DNA of 64,000 nt, taken from NCBI GenBank assembly GCA_002162685.1, contig MAAQ01000014.1, positions 248,001 through 312,000 of the forward strand, written 5' to 3'. Every line of letters starts with the position of its first letter. Positions within the stretch are counted from its first letter, which is position 1. This document shows positions 44,124 through 53,109 of the stretch, piece after piece. The notes beneath the pieces were generated by a model. That model searched no databases. It was not told where the DNA came from and saw only the letters and a program-made list of their open reading frames with translations. This stretch comes from Flavobacteriales bacterium 33_180_T64. Its GTDB lineage: Bacteria > Bacteroidota > Bacteroidia > Flavobacteriales > Flavobacteriaceae. Both the position numbers and the translations under genes were made by a program.

Positions 44124-44456
44124 TTAACTATTAAATGGAGGTCCCCTAAGAGAAAAATGCAAGCGTTGATAATCACTTAGAAAAGTATAGTAAGATGGTG
44201 TTGTTTTATGGTTGTTGTTTGTAGATAGCAGCTCATAATTAGGTTTTAAAAAGGTGTTTTGGGTTTGAATTTTGAATTTAAAGAATTCGCAATCTAAATC
44301 AACCTCATGAAGGTGCGTTTGATTTTCGCCAAAGCAAACTTCATGCTCATGGTGGCTAAACACATGAGAAAACTTAACAACTGAAGGTAATATTAATACG
44401 AATGTTAGTAATAATATTACAATCTGAATTGATATGTGCTGTTTGTTGTTTGTCAT
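44124..44456 (-). CDS. Small His-rich exported protein, partner of the TonB receptor
   Basis: A 110-aa protein with one N-terminal hydrophobic segment (VILLLTFVLILPSVVKF, about 13-29) and then SHVFSHHEHEVCFGENQTHLHEVD with His and Cys residues well placed for metal binding. The end is polar with a final RGPPFNS. It overlaps the upstream membrane-protein gene by 4 bases and precedes the TonB receptor by 41 bases, so it is in the same operon and may hold metal on its way to or from the receptor. Family function unknown. Confidence 0.7.
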   Translation of the reverse strand: MTNNKQHISIQIVILLLTFVLILPSVVKFSHVFSHHEHEVCFGENQTHLHEVDLDCEFFKFKIQTQNTFLKPNYELLSTNNNHKTTPSYYTFLSDYQRLHFSLRGPPFNS

Positions 44457-44953
44457 TTATCTATAAACTTTCCAAGTCCGAAACGTCTAAGCATTTTCTT
44501 TTCAAACTCCCAGAAAAATTTATGCTGTCCAAATAGCCAGCCAAATGTTACCAAAAGAATTTGATAGAAAATGAGCCCAATACTAATAAATAATATCCAA
44601 TATAGGACTGGATTTAAGTTTTCTTTAGTAATTCCAATGAGTTTAATAATTGGTTGTCCAACAAACACTGAGGAGGATCCGGTAATGGCAAATACGATGA
44701 AAATTCTAATCATCTCCCATCTAAAATCTACAATCCATTTGTTTTCTAGTTTTTTAAAAAAAAAGAGTATGAGTTTTAAAAGAATAAAAAAGAAAAGAGC
44801 AGATAGACCAATTGTAAAAAAAATAGAATAGCTATTGGTGAATTTTAGACCAAATTTAAACGAACTATAGCCTAAACCTAATATTCCTAAGAAAGGAAAA
44901 ATAAGTTGCCAGTTTTTTTGAATGTCCCAGTTAGATTTGAAGTCTTTAAGCAT
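44453..44953 (-). CDS. Small membrane protein, DUF6787-like
   Basis: A 166-aa protein with four or five transmembrane helices and a basic C-terminus (FWEFEKKMLRRFGLGKF). Similar proteins are, as I recall, sometimes wrongly labelled prolyl-tRNA synthetase; nothing of that enzyme is visible. It is the first gene after a palindrome that covers its start codon, and its end overlaps the His-rich small gene by 4 bases. Confidence 0.65.
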   Translation of the reverse strand: MLKDFKSNWDIQKNWQLIFPFLGILGLGYSSFKFGLKFTNSYSIFFTIGLSALFFFILLKLILFFFKKLENKWIVDFRWEMIRIFIVFAITGSSSVFVGQPIIKLIGITKENLNPVLYWILFISIGLIFYQILLVTFGWLFGQHKFFWEFEKKMLRRFGLGKFIDK

Positions 44954-44978
44954 AACAAAATTTTGCTATGCAAAGATA
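44951..44978 (-). promoter_or_regulatory. -7 box and palindromic operator candidate before the His-rich TonB operon
   Basis: A 20-base palindrome with one mismatched pair (44951-44970, arms meeting in CAAAATTTTG) covers the start codon of the gene at 44953. It directly follows TATCTTTG (plus 44971-44978, read on the minus strand), a good -7 box. A bound repressor would block initiation. Confidence 0.4.
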
Positions 44979-44980
44979 AT

Positions 44981-45415
44981 TTAAATTCTAGGAATAATTG
45001 TAGATAGTTTTTGATTATGTGTTAATTGAAAATAAATAAAATAGTTATATAGTTTGTAATTTAAATCATAACCATAATCAATATTGGTTCTATAATCTAT
45101 CTGCATTTCATATAGATTTGGATCATACCTATTTACTTGTAAAACTCTTGAATTCCATGCTTGTACAAATATTCGATTTCTAGATTCCATGTAAGATTGA
45201 GAATAGTAGCCTTGAGGTCTTGCAGTTGAAGCTAGCCAAGTATTAAAACCAGGTTCAATAATAACAATCTCATATTCAGCCTTTTCACTGGTAATTTTAA
45301 CAATATCTTCTTCTGCAACATCAGTTTGTGCTGTATTTTCAGATATAGAATTTGTACTGCCACAATTAAATAGAAGTAATGCAGGTAATAAAAGATAAAT
45401 TAATTGTCGTTTCAT
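44981..45415 (-). CDS. DUF6146-like lipoprotein
   Basis: A 144-aa lipoprotein: signal ending in LLLFNCGS (Cys18), an acidic linker, then a compact domain with YEIVIIEPGFNTWLAS and a Tyr/Asn-rich second half (SRNRIFVQAWNSRVLQV, then YGYDLNYKLYNYF). The ATG at 45415 is chosen because the promoter at 45494-45523 places the RNA start downstream of the in-frame ATGs near 45496. The gene precedes the small membrane protein of the His-rich operon by 27 bases. Function unknown. Confidence 0.75.
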   Translation of the reverse strand: MKRQLIYLLLPALLLFNCGSTNSISENTAQTDVAEEDIVKITSEKAEYEIVIIEPGFNTWLASTARPQGYYSQSYMESRNRIFVQAWNSRVLQVNRYDPNLYEMQIDYRTNIDYGYDLNYKLYNYFIYFQLTHNQKLSTIIPRI

Positions 45416-45493
45416 CACATTTTTATTTATAAAGTTACAAAAATCATTCCTTTTATAGTGTATTACTAATTTGGATTTCTTTTCTAGATACAT

Positions 45494-45523
45494 CAAAGGT
45501 AGATTTGATTTTCGATATACAAA
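45494..45523 (-). promoter_or_regulatory. Promoter of the DUF6146-like gene
   Basis: On the minus strand, TTTG (plus 45520-45523), an 18-base spacer and TACCTTTG (plus 45494-45501) match the Bacteroidota promoter. It decides for the downstream start of the lipoprotein gene. Confidence 0.55.
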
Positions 45524-45575
45524 AACGGCAATGAGTAAACGATGCTTTTTGTTGAGTAAACTCTTTATTAAAAAT

Positions 45576-45604
45576 AAAAGCCAAACACAAGGTTTGGCTT
45601 TTAT
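45576..45604 (-). terminator. Terminator after the DUF937 gene
   Basis: Arms AAAAGCCAAAC and GTTTGGCTTTT with a 4-base loop; the minus-strand side continues in a T-rich run. Confidence 0.85.
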
Positions 45605-45627
45605 ATAATTATTAGATGCTAATATTA

Positions 45628-46263
45628 TTATTTTCCAAAAAGACCTCCTAAAAGGCCACCAAGACCGTCTTTTTTGCTAGCATTTCCTAATACCATTCCT
45701 GCAACATCATCAATCATGCTTCCGTCACCATCAGCATCTAGTATTTTTTCTAAGAAACTTTGCTCTTCTTTAGCGTCATTACCACCTAGTAAGCCGCCTA
45801 ATAAACCGCCTATGTCATTTGAATTACTAACATTGTTTTGTTTAGCTTGTTTTCCTAAAACACCCATCAAAATAGGAGCAGCTACTTTAAGAATATTTGC
45901 TACAGATCCAGCATCTAGTCCAGATTTTTCACCTAATATTTTTTCTACGCCTTGTTTTTTGTTTCCAAGAACATGACCTAAAATTTTATCACCATCATTA
46001 ATAACGCCTTTATCAACACCTCCACCAAATAAGCTACCAAGATTATCTAAGATGCTACCATCGTGTTTTCCACTTAGTGCTCCCATTAATCCTTGAGCAC
46101 CTTGAGGTGTAGAAGCATTTCGTTCCATTGCTTTCATTAAAACAGGCAAGGCCATTGTTAAAACACTGCTAGTTTTATTTTGGTCTGTTCCTGTAGAGCC
46201 AGAGACACCACTAATAATTGTTTTACCAAGGTCACTGTTTAATAAGTCTAAAATTCCTGACAT
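45628..46263 (-). CDS. DUF937 domain protein
   Basis: A 211-aa Gly-, Leu- and Asp-rich protein: SGILDLLNSDLGKTIISGVS at the start, a helical DUF937 core (LTMALPVLMKAMERNAST, NILKVAAPILMGVLGKQA) and repeated DIGGLLGGLLGG motifs near the end, with DADGDGSMIDD resembling a calcium-type loop. No signal peptide. DUF937 proteins are common in Bacteroidota and have no known role. It follows serA on the same strand after a terminator. Confidence 0.85.
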   Translation of the reverse strand: MSGILDLLNSDLGKTIISGVSGSTGTDQNKTSSVLTMALPVLMKAMERNASTPQGAQGLMGALSGKHDGSILDNLGSLFGGGVDKGVINDGDKILGHVLGNKKQGVEKILGEKSGLDAGSVANILKVAAPILMGVLGKQAKQNNVSNSNDIGGLLGGLLGGNDAKEEQSFLEKILDADGDGSMIDDVAGMVLGNASKKDGLGGLLGGLFGK

Positions 46264-46308
46264 AATATTTTTAAAATAAGATTAATATAATAGAACAATA
46301 AATTTACA

Positions 46309-46345
46309 AAAAAAGTCCTAACATTAAGTAGGACTCCTTTTTTTT
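46309..46345 (-). terminator. Terminator after serA
   Basis: Stem AGTCCTA / TAGGACT with an 8-base loop; on the minus strand it is followed by seven T. Confidence 0.75.
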
Positions 46346-46369
46346 GTTTTAGTCACATTTTATGAGAAA

Positions 46370-47320
46370 CTATTTTAGAATACGAATAATTTGATCCGCT
46401 AATTCGGTACCAATTCTATCTTGGGCTTCATTAGTAGCAGCACCTGTATGAGGTGTTAATGATAAGGCAGGATTCATTAATAGTTGAATTTCTGGCTTTG
46501 GTTCTTTTTCAAAAACATCTAAAGCTGCTCTTGCAACTTTTCCGCTTTCAAGAGCTTTAACAAGTGCAATTTCATTAACAACACCTCCACGAGCAGCATT
46601 CGCAATAATAACACCATCTTTCATTTGTTTAAACTCGGCCTCATCAATTACATAGTCTTTTTGAGCAGGTACGTGAAGCGTTAAAAAGTCAGATTGTTTT
46701 AAAACCTCTTCTTTTGAAATCGTTTCTATTTCAAAATTCACTTTTTGACCATCAAAGAAATTTAATTCTAAATTTGCTTTTTCTAAGAAAGGATCAAAAG
46801 CAACAATTTTCATTCCAGCTCCTATAGCTACTTTTGCTGTAGCTTGACCAATACGGCCAAAACCTAAAATACCTAAAGTTTTACCTTTTAATTCTGTTCC
46901 TTTAGCATAGGCTTTTTTTAAACCTTTAAAGTTAGCATCACCTTCTAAAGGCATATCACGATTTGAATTATGTAAAAAACGTGCTAAGCCATAAAAATGA
47001 CCAAATACTAATTCTGCAACCGAATGCGAGGACGCTGCAGGAGTATTAATAACATGTAAACCTTTACTACGCGCATAGTCTACATCAATATTATCCATTC
47101 CAACACCACCGCGACCAATAATTTTTAGGCTTGGACAGTTGTCTATTATGTTTTTTCTGACAGTTGTAGCACTTCTTACTAACAAAACAGAAATTTCATT
47201 TTCTTTTATGTGGTTTTCTAATTGCTCTTGCGCAACTGTGGTTGTTGAAACCTCAAAACCAGCACTTTCTAATACTTCGATTCCACTTTGTGAAACACCG
47301 TCGTTTGCTAATACTTTCAT
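46370..47320 (-). CDS. serA: D-3-phosphoglycerate dehydrogenase-like 2-hydroxyacid dehydrogenase
   Basis: A 316-aa NAD-dependent D-2-hydroxyacid dehydrogenase. NAD loop LGILGFGRIGQATAKVA (about 148-164), catalytic Arg in NAARGGVVNE (about 238), Glu in DVFEKEP and His in LTPHTGAAT. It lacks the ACT domain, as in short SerA forms. Pairing with serC 10 bases upstream identifies it as the serine-pathway enzyme that oxidises 3-phosphoglycerate. The product line leads to O-phosphoserine, the expected substrate of the CapA-like enzyme in this window. Confidence 0.88.
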   Translation of the reverse strand: MKVLANDGVSQSGIEVLESAGFEVSTTTVAQEQLENHIKENEISVLLVRSATTVRKNIIDNCPSLKIIGRGGVGMDNIDVDYARSKGLHVINTPAASSHSVAELVFGHFYGLARFLHNSNRDMPLEGDANFKGLKKAYAKGTELKGKTLGILGFGRIGQATAKVAIGAGMKIVAFDPFLEKANLELNFFDGQKVNFEIETISKEEVLKQSDFLTLHVPAQKDYVIDEAEFKQMKDGVIIANAARGGVVNEIALVKALESGKVARAALDVFEKEPKPEIQLLMNPALSLTPHTGAATNEAQDRIGTELADQIIRILK

Positions 47321-47330
47321 TTAATTTTTT

Positions 47331-48392
47331 TTATGCTTTTCTTTCTAATTCACTCATAACATCAACTAATATACCAACGCTTTCTAATGGCATTGCATTG
47401 TACATAGATGCTCTATAACCACCAACACTTCTGTGACCGTTTAGTCCATTAATACCAGCTTCTTTCAGCATAGTTTCAAAAGTCTCTTTTAAATCTTCAT
47501 TAGCTAAAGTGAATGTAGCATTCATTGTAGAACGATCGGTTTTTGTAGAAAACCCTTTAAATAATGGATTAAGATCAATTTCAGAATATATTAATTGTGC
47601 TTTTTTATCATTTTCTTTTTCAATTGCTGAGATACCACCAAGATTTTTTAGCCATTCTAAAGTTAGCATAGAGGTGTAAACAGCAAAAACTGGAGGTGTA
47701 TTGAACATACTGCTTTTGCTTATATGTACTTTGTAATCCATCATTGAAGGAATCTTACGAGATACTTTACCCAAAACATCTTCTTTTATTACAACTAAAG
47801 TTGTGCCAGCTGGTCCCATATTTTTTTGAGCGCCAGCATATATTAAATCAAATTTAGAGAAATCTAACTGACGAGAAAAAATATCACTACTCATATCACA
47901 AACCATTGGAATAGGAGTGTTAGGAAATTCTTTCATCTGTGTGCCAAATATGGTATTGTTTGATGTACAGTGAAAATAATCGTAATCTGTTGGGATATCA
48001 TATCCTTTAGGAATGTAGTTGTAATTGGCATCTTTAGAAGAGGCTACTTCATAGATGTCATCATAAATTTTAGCTTCTTTAATTGCTTTATCGCTCCAAG
48101 CTCCGGTGTTTAAATAACCGGCACGTTTTTCTAGCATATTAAGTGCTACCATTAAAAATTGGGTGCTTGCACCTCCTTGTAAAAACAAAGCTTTATAACC
48201 TTTCCCTTCAAGACCTAATAGCTCTAAAGCTAAGGTCCTAGCGTTTTCCATAATATCAACAAAAGGTTTGCTTCTATGTGATATTTCTAAAAGAGAGAGT
48301 CCATTATCAAAATTTATTACTGCCTCTGAAGCTTTTTGAAGGACACTGCCTGGTAAAATACATGGTCCTGCGCTAAAATTATGTCTTTTCAT
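47331..48392 (-). CDS. serC: Phosphoserine aminotransferase
   Basis: A 353-aa PLP aminotransferase that turns 3-phosphohydroxypyruvate into O-phosphoserine. It opens with the family signature HNFSAGPCILP; the Schiff-base Lys is in YAGAQKNMGPAG (about residue 188-199), and the C-terminus has NGLNGHRSVGGYRASMYNA. First gene of the serC-serA pair. The 108 bases upstream separate it from the LuxC-type reductase gene. Confidence 0.95.
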   Translation of the reverse strand: MKRHNFSAGPCILPGSVLQKASEAVINFDNGLSLLEISHRSKPFVDIMENARTLALELLGLEGKGYKALFLQGGASTQFLMVALNMLEKRAGYLNTGAWSDKAIKEAKIYDDIYEVASSKDANYNYIPKGYDIPTDYDYFHCTSNNTIFGTQMKEFPNTPIPMVCDMSSDIFSRQLDFSKFDLIYAGAQKNMGPAGTTLVVIKEDVLGKVSRKIPSMMDYKVHISKSSMFNTPPVFAVYTSMLTLEWLKNLGGISAIEKENDKKAQLIYSEIDLNPLFKGFSTKTDRSTMNATFTLANEDLKETFETMLKEAGINGLNGHRSVGGYRASMYNAMPLESVGILVDVMSELERKA

Positions 48393-48500
48393 AGTTATGA
48401 TTTTTTCTTCCGTAGGAACGAAAAATAAGTTGTGTTTTTAATCTCCACAAAGGTGCTAAATTATACTAAAAAATAGGTTATAAAATTGATAATTTATCAA

Positions 48501-49559
48501 CTAGTTTTTTAACAAAAACGCAATAGTATCTACGTTATCAGCATAATCCCAAAGATTTGGTAATTGGGTTTGTCCAAATTTTATTTCATCATCCATAATT
48601 CCGTTAGAAACCACACATTGAATTTGATCCTTTTTCTCTTCAAGTATTTGTTTTAAATGTTCTTCGGAAGTATAGTATTCATAAAACATGGTTGCGATAG
48701 GGGAAGCGAAACTTTTGTCTTCTTTTATCATCAAGAATCCATTTTCAAGCATTTCAAACTCACTCATTAAATATACGGCTTTATTGTAATCGTAATTATT
48801 AGCATATTTAGCTAAGTTGATGATTGGGTTCCAATCATACATAGCTTTAAAGAAGTTTTGAAAATCATAATTTTTAGGCACAAAAAGCTTAGAGACATTT
48901 CTACAGCCTAAACCATAGTATCTGAAAATATCTTCGGAAAGTGCTTTAAGTTCAGCATCGGTTTCTTTTCCAGTTAAAAGGGCAATAGAATTTCGATTTT
49001 TTCTAATAATTGAAGGCTTATTTTTAAAGTAGTATTCAAAATAACGTGCTGTATTGTCACTTCCAGTAGCAATAACTGCATCAAAATTTTCTAACTTTGT
49101 TTCGGTAAACGTTATTCTATTTTTAAATTCGGGTTCTATAAACTCTAAATATTTAGCTAGAAATGGAAGTAGATGTTTGTCGTTTGAAGACTGTTTTACC
49201 AAAACCTTATGCCCCGAAATTAATACCGACAAAAAATCATGAAAACCTACTAAGGGTATATTCCCAGCCATGATTATGGCTATAGTTTTTGGTTGTAGTT
49301 TTTTAAATGGATACTCTAATAACCAGTTGTTAATATTACTATGAGTTAATTGGTTAGACCAACCATTTAATGCGAAAACAATATTATTTAATGTAAACCA
49401 TCCATTGTGTTCTTTTGCTAATTTTATTTGATGTTTAAAGCCATCAAAAAATAAATCATTGTGAGGGATATTATCTTTTTTTTTGAAGTCTTCTGAAGAA
49501 AATTGACTTAAAAAATCGCCTAATTTCACAAAAGCGTTAATTCTTTGCTGTAAATCCAT
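48501..49559 (-). CDS. Acyl-CoA reductase (LuxC-like)
   Basis: A 352-aa protein of the aldehyde-dehydrogenase superfamily, LuxC group (PF05893). [33 protein letters not shown] is the nucleotide-binding region and [15 protein letters not shown] carries the Cys that would form the acyl-enzyme thioester. It would reduce fatty acyl-CoA to aldehyde, but its role in this lineage is unclear. Start at the ATG 49559 ([10 protein letters not shown]); the frame is open upstream, across the divergent ferredoxin promoter, and is not used. Confidence 0.85.
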   Translation of the reverse strand: MDLQQRINAFVKLGDFLSQFSSEDFKKKDNIPHNDLFFDGFKHQIKLAKEHNGWFTLNNIVFALNGWSNQLTHSNINNWLLEYPFKKLQPKTIAIIMAGNIPLVGFHDFLSVLISGHKVLVKQSSNDKHLLPFLAKYLEFIEPEFKNRITFTETKLENFDAVIATGSDNTARYFEYYFKNKPSIIRKNRNSIALLTGKETDAELKALSEDIFRYYGLGCRNVSKLFVPKNYDFQNFFKAMYDWNPIINLAKYANNYDYNKAVYLMSEFEMLENGFLMIKEDKSFASPIATMFYEYYTSEEHLKQILEEKKDQIQCVVSNGIMDDEIKFGQTQLPNLWDYADNVDTIAFLLKN

Positions 49560-49565
49560 GTTGTG

Positions 49566-49597
49566 TTTGGTTATACGATGTTTTGGCTTTATTTTTG
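49566..49597 (+). promoter_or_regulatory. Promoter of the ferredoxin gene
   Basis: TTTG (49566-49569), exactly 20 bases, TATTTTTG (49590-49597) followed by CA: a full-consensus Bacteroidota promoter. Nearby CAAATTTA (49604-49611) is a possible -7 box for the divergent reductase gene. Confidence 0.65.
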
Positions 49598-49635
49598 CAA
49601 CTGCAAATTTACGCAAACTATTAAGAAAAATCACT

Positions 49636-49989
49636 ATGGCGATTATTATAACAGACGAATGTATTAACTGTGGAGCTTGCGAGCCAGAATGCCCAAATAC
49701 AGCAATTTATGAAGGTGCTGATGATTGGCGTTATAATGATGGTACGAGTTTAGAAGGTGATGTCGTATTGCCTAATGGAAATGCAGTTAATGCAGATGAA
49801 GCTCAAGAACCTATTAGTGATGAGATTTATTACATCGTACCTGATAAATGTACTGAGTGTAAAGGGTTTCATGAAGAACCGCAATGTGCTGCTGTTTGTC
49901 CTGTAGATTGTTGTGTGCCTGATGAAGATATTGTTGAAACCGAAGAAGTACTTCTTGGTAAACAACGTTTTATGCATCCTGAAGACTAG
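49636..49989 (+). CDS. 4Fe-4S dicluster ferredoxin
   Basis: A 117-aa ferredoxin with two cluster-binding Cys sets: [12 protein letters not shown] (residues 9-20) and, after a 40-residue insert, [21 protein letters not shown]. The insert between the Cys groups and the acidic composition match the YfhL-like 4Fe-4S dicluster group. It transfers single electrons in the cytoplasm; the partner enzyme is not known. The divergent neighbour is the LuxC-type reductase, an arrangement that I recall as common in Flavobacteriaceae. Start at ATG 49636 below the consensus promoter. Confidence 0.92.
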   Translation: MAIIITDECINCGACEPECPNTAIYEGADDWRYNDGTSLEGDVVLPNGNAVNADEAQEPISDEIYYIVPDKCTECKGFHEEPQCAAVCPVDCCVPDEDIVETEEVLLGKQRFMHPED

Positions 49990-50018
49990 TTTATAATAGA
50001 TGTTTGATTATAATGGAG

Positions 50019-50047
50019 ATCCTGAGTAATAAAGCTCGGGATTTTTT
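50019..50047 (+). terminator. Terminator after the ferredoxin gene
   Basis: Arms ATCCTGAG and CTCGGGAT (one G-U pair) with an 8-base loop and a run of six T. Confidence 0.82.
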
Positions 50048-50128
50048 GTTTTAAGTTTATGATGAGTTAGGAATAATGTAGCAAAACCAAATTCTATTCG
50101 TCTATTTAAAAACCAATCTAAAAAGTAA

Positions 50129-50983
50129 ATGCCAAAAACAGCTTCGGAAATTAAAGAAACGTGGAAAACAATAGTTCTATTTTTATTACTATTAACTGCT
50201 TTGAGTTCAATAGGATATTATGCTATTTTAAAATTAAACCCAACTAGTATCTATGTTGGTTTGTTAATGATATCGCCAGCTTTAGCATCAATAATTACAT
50301 TAAAAATTAGAAAGAGACCTATTTCAAATTTGCCTTGGAGTTTAAAAGAGTTGAAATACTTAAAACTTTCATACATCACACCTCTATTATATGTTTCAAT
50401 TGCTTATGTGTTAATTTGGTTTTTTGGCTTTGGCGATCTTGTAAGTACTGAGAGAATAACAAAATGGAGTAATGAATTAGGTATTGATAGTGCTAATCAA
50501 ACACTTGTTATAATAGTAATGGTTTTTCTGCTATTGACTGTTGGTGTAATCAAAAACCTAGGTTCTACATTGGGAGAAGAAATAGGTTGGCGAGGCTTTT
50601 TTATATTCGAATTGAGAAAAGTAATGTCTTTTAAATCTTTAGCAATTGTAAGTGGAATCATTTGGGCAATTTGGCATTTTCCTATAATCGATTTGATGTA
50701 TGGAAATGGCGAAAACCTTTTGTTGCATATGGGAGCTTTTACTATTATGATAATTGGAATCTCCGTTATTTTGGCTTATTATACTTTTAAATCAAATAGC
50801 TTATGGCCAGCAGCTGTGTACCATTCTATTCACAATATTTACATTCAAAAAGTATGTACACCTCTAACTATTTCAAATGATAACACTACCTTTTGGATTG
50901 ATGAATACGGATTGATGATTCCTATTGTAACGACTATTTTTGCTATTTACTTTTGGAGAAAAGCAGAAAAGGAAAATTTATAA
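50129..50983 (+). CDS. CPBP family intramembrane glutamic endopeptidase
   Basis: A 284-aa integral membrane protein with about eight helices. The CPBP (Rce1/abortive-infection type) motifs are complete: GEEIGWRGFF (Glu150 and Glu151), WHFPI (His183) and HSIHN (His232, His235). Family members cut within membranes or process peptides such as bacteriocins; the substrate here is unknown. Single gene. Confidence 0.9.
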   Translation: MPKTASEIKETWKTIVLFLLLLTALSSIGYYAILKLNPTSIYVGLLMISPALASIITLKIRKRPISNLPWSLKELKYLKLSYITPLLYVSIAYVLIWFFGFGDLVSTERITKWSNELGIDSANQTLVIIVMVFLLLTVGVIKNLGSTLGEEIGWRGFFIFELRKVMSFKSLAIVSGIIWAIWHFPIIDLMYGNGENLLLHMGAFTIMIIGISVILAYYTFKSNSLWPAAVYHSIHNIYIQKVCTPLTISNDNTTFWIDEYGLMIPIVTTIFAIYFWRKAEKENL

Positions 50984-51125
50984 AATTGAAAACACAGCGT
51001 CTAGCATCATGTATAATTAATGCTTACTTGGTTTATGCCTGAAATTTTCACATCTTTATTAATTTGATTTTCCTGCAGAAAATCAGCCGTATTTGCAAAC
51101 GCACAAGTCATACATAAAACCGATA

Positions 51126-51902
51126 ATGAGAATACATGTAATTTTTTTTTGCGCTATAATTATTGTATCATGTTCTAAGAGGAAAAATAAAGGATTGACC
51201 CCTTTGTTGATCGCATATGCCGATGATGTGCCTCGTTTAATGGTTAAGCATGAAATTCGTTCTGCTTTTGAGATTATTACTAATGGAAATATAAGTCGAT
51301 TAAATGTAGATGATACATTAAATTATTATAGGTTGAATTTAAATAAATCGGTTAATCAGAAGCTTAGAAGTTTTATGTGTTGCTCTTATGATTATGAGTT
51401 TGATTCTTTAGGCATACTAAAACAAAAAAGAGAATTCACGGATTATACGGAGTATTTTACTTTTGAAAGAGAAAGGAAAATAGATACGATTTTTGAAAAC
51501 ATGAGAAGTAATTTTGGTTGGTCTATTGATTATGAATATTTATTAAAAAACGAGAAGATCATTTCAAAAATAGGTGAGATAAATAAAGAGAGTTATCAAA
51601 AAGGTGTTGTTTTTTATGATGTCACCAATTATAATTACAATGAAGAAGGGTTACTTACAAAAAAAAATCAAACACAACTGAATTATCCTGGATCTGATTT
51701 TAGTTATCGCAAAACAGAGCAAAGCTATGTATGGGATGATGATGTTTTAAAACACGTTAGTATTTTGTACTTTTATAATGATAAGGATATTGAGCCTAAT
51801 TATATTATTAATATTAAATATGATTCCATCGGATTTCCTTTTATGAAAACGATGATACAAAAGAAAGATACATTATATCAAACGTTCATAATTAAAAAAT
51901 AA
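51126..51902 (+). CDS. Hypothetical lipoprotein
   Basis: A 258-aa protein with a lipoprotein signal (MRIHVIFFCAIIIVSCSKR; Cys16) and a mostly beta domain of repeated Tyr/Asn-rich strands (YNYNEEGLLTKKNQTQLNY, then KYDSIGFPFMKTMIQ) that loosely recall YD-type repeats used in Bacteroidota surface proteins. The ATG at 51126 is chosen because only it gives the signal peptide. I do not recognise the family. Confidence 0.68.
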   Translation: MRIHVIFFCAIIIVSCSKRKNKGLTPLLIAYADDVPRLMVKHEIRSAFEIITNGNISRLNVDDTLNYYRLNLNKSVNQKLRSFMCCSYDYEFDSLGILKQKREFTDYTEYFTFERERKIDTIFENMRSNFGWSIDYEYLLKNEKIISKIGEINKESYQKGVVFYDVTNYNYNEEGLLTKKNQTQLNYPGSDFSYRKTEQSYVWDDDVLKHVSILYFYNDKDIEPNYIINIKYDSIGFPFMKTMIQKKDTLYQTFIIKK

Positions 51903-51926
51903 TTTTAGAGAGCTATACTTAGAGTT

Positions 51927-51961
51927 TTTGTTTAAAACAATAAGATATTTAATTACATTTG
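51927..51961 (+). promoter_or_regulatory. Promoter of ychF
   Basis: TTTG (51927-51930), 23-base spacer, TACATTTG (51954-51961) followed by CA. The leader holds two small hairpins: TCGC/GCGA at 51965-51977 and CCGT/ACGG at 51981-51991. Confidence 0.55.
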
Positions 51962-52014
51962 CAGTCGCAAAAAGCGATTTCCGTTTTACGGGAATAACTA
52001 AATAAATTTACTCG

Positions 52015-53109
52015 ATGAAAGCTGGAATTGTAGGATTACCAAACGTAGGAAAATCAACCTTATTTAATTGTTTATCTAATGCAAAAGCGCAAAGTGCTAA
52101 CTTCCCATTTTGTACTATAGAGCCTAATATAGGAGTGGTAAATGTTCCAGACCCAAGACTTCAAAAATTAGAAACCTTGGTTAACCCAGAACGTGTATTG
52201 CCAGCTACTGTAGAGATTGTTGATATAGCAGGTTTAGTAAAAGGAGCAAGTAAAGGTGAAGGCTTAGGGAACCAATTTCTTGGGAATATTCGCGAAACAG
52301 ATGCTATTCTTCATGTGTTGCGTTGTTTTGATAATGATAATATTATCCATGTTGATGGAAATATAGATCCTATTCGTGATAAAGAAACGATTGATATGGA
52401 GCTGCAACTTAAAGACCTTGAAACGGTAGATAAGAAATTAGATAAAGTTAAGCGTGCTGCAAAAACAGGAAATAAAGAGGCTCAAAAAGAAGAAGCGGTT
52501 TTATTAAAATTGAAAGCAGGACTAGAAGCAGGAAAATCGGTAAGAGCTTTAGAGTTTAGCGATGAAGATCAAGAAGAATTTGTTGGGCCAGCACAATTAA
52601 TTACTGCAAAACCTGTATTGTATGTTTGTAATGTAGATGAGGGTAGTGCTGTGTCAGGTAATTCATATGTAGATCAAGTAAAGGCTATTGTAAAAGATGA
52701 AAATGCTGAAGTCTTAGTGTTAGCTGTTGGAACAGAGGCAGATATAAATGAGTTAGACGATTATGAAGAGCGTCAAATGTTTCTTCAGGATATAGGGTTA
52801 AGTGAGCCAGGTTCTTCTAAATTAATCCGCTCGGCTTACAAATTATTAAATTTACAAACCTATTTCACGGCTGGTGTTAAAGAAGTTCGTGCATGGACTA
52901 TTGCTATTGGAGCAACAGGACCTCAAGCAGCTGGAGTAATTCATACCGATTTTGAAAAAGGATTTATTAGAGCTGAAGTGATTGCTTATGATGATTATAT
53001 TCAATTTGGAAGTGAATCTAAAGTTAAAGAAGCGGGAAAGATGCGTGTTGAAGGAAAGAATTACATAGTTAAAGATGGTGATGTAATGCACTTTTTGTTT
53101 AACGTATAA
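52015..53109 (+). CDS. ychF: Redox-regulated ATPase YchF (Obg family)
   Basis: A 364-aa P-loop NTPase: G1 GLPNVGKST (6-14), G3 [17 protein letters not shown], and an altered G4 reading CNVDEG in place of NKxD, which explains the ATP preference of the family. The C-terminal TGS domain is seen in [15 protein letters not shown] and [12 protein letters not shown]. YchF binds ribosomes and is linked to the oxidative-stress response. The stop overlaps the next start (TAATG). Confidence 0.96.
   Translation: MKAGIVGLPNVGKSTLFNCLSNAKAQSANFPFCTIEPNIGVVNVPDPRLQKLETLVNPERVLPATVEIVDIAGLVKGASKGEGLGNQFLGNIRETDAILHVLRCFDNDNIIHVDGNIDPIRDKETIDMELQLKDLETVDKKLDKVKRAAKTGNKEAQKEEAVLLKLKAGLEAGKSVRALEFSDEDQEEFVGPAQLITAKPVLYVCNVDEGSAVSGNSYVDQVKAIVKDENAEVLVLAVGTEADINELDDYEERQMFLQDIGLSEPGSSKLIRSAYKLLNLQTYFTAGVKEVRAWTIAIGATGPQAAGVIHTDFEKGFIRAEVIAYDDYIQFGSESKVKEAGKMRVEGKNYIVKDGDVMHFLFNV

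Noticed and set aside
45674-45976. 100-codon plus-strand ORF
   Set aside because: Antisense to the Gly/Leu-rich DUF937 gene, with no independent start region or family resemblance.
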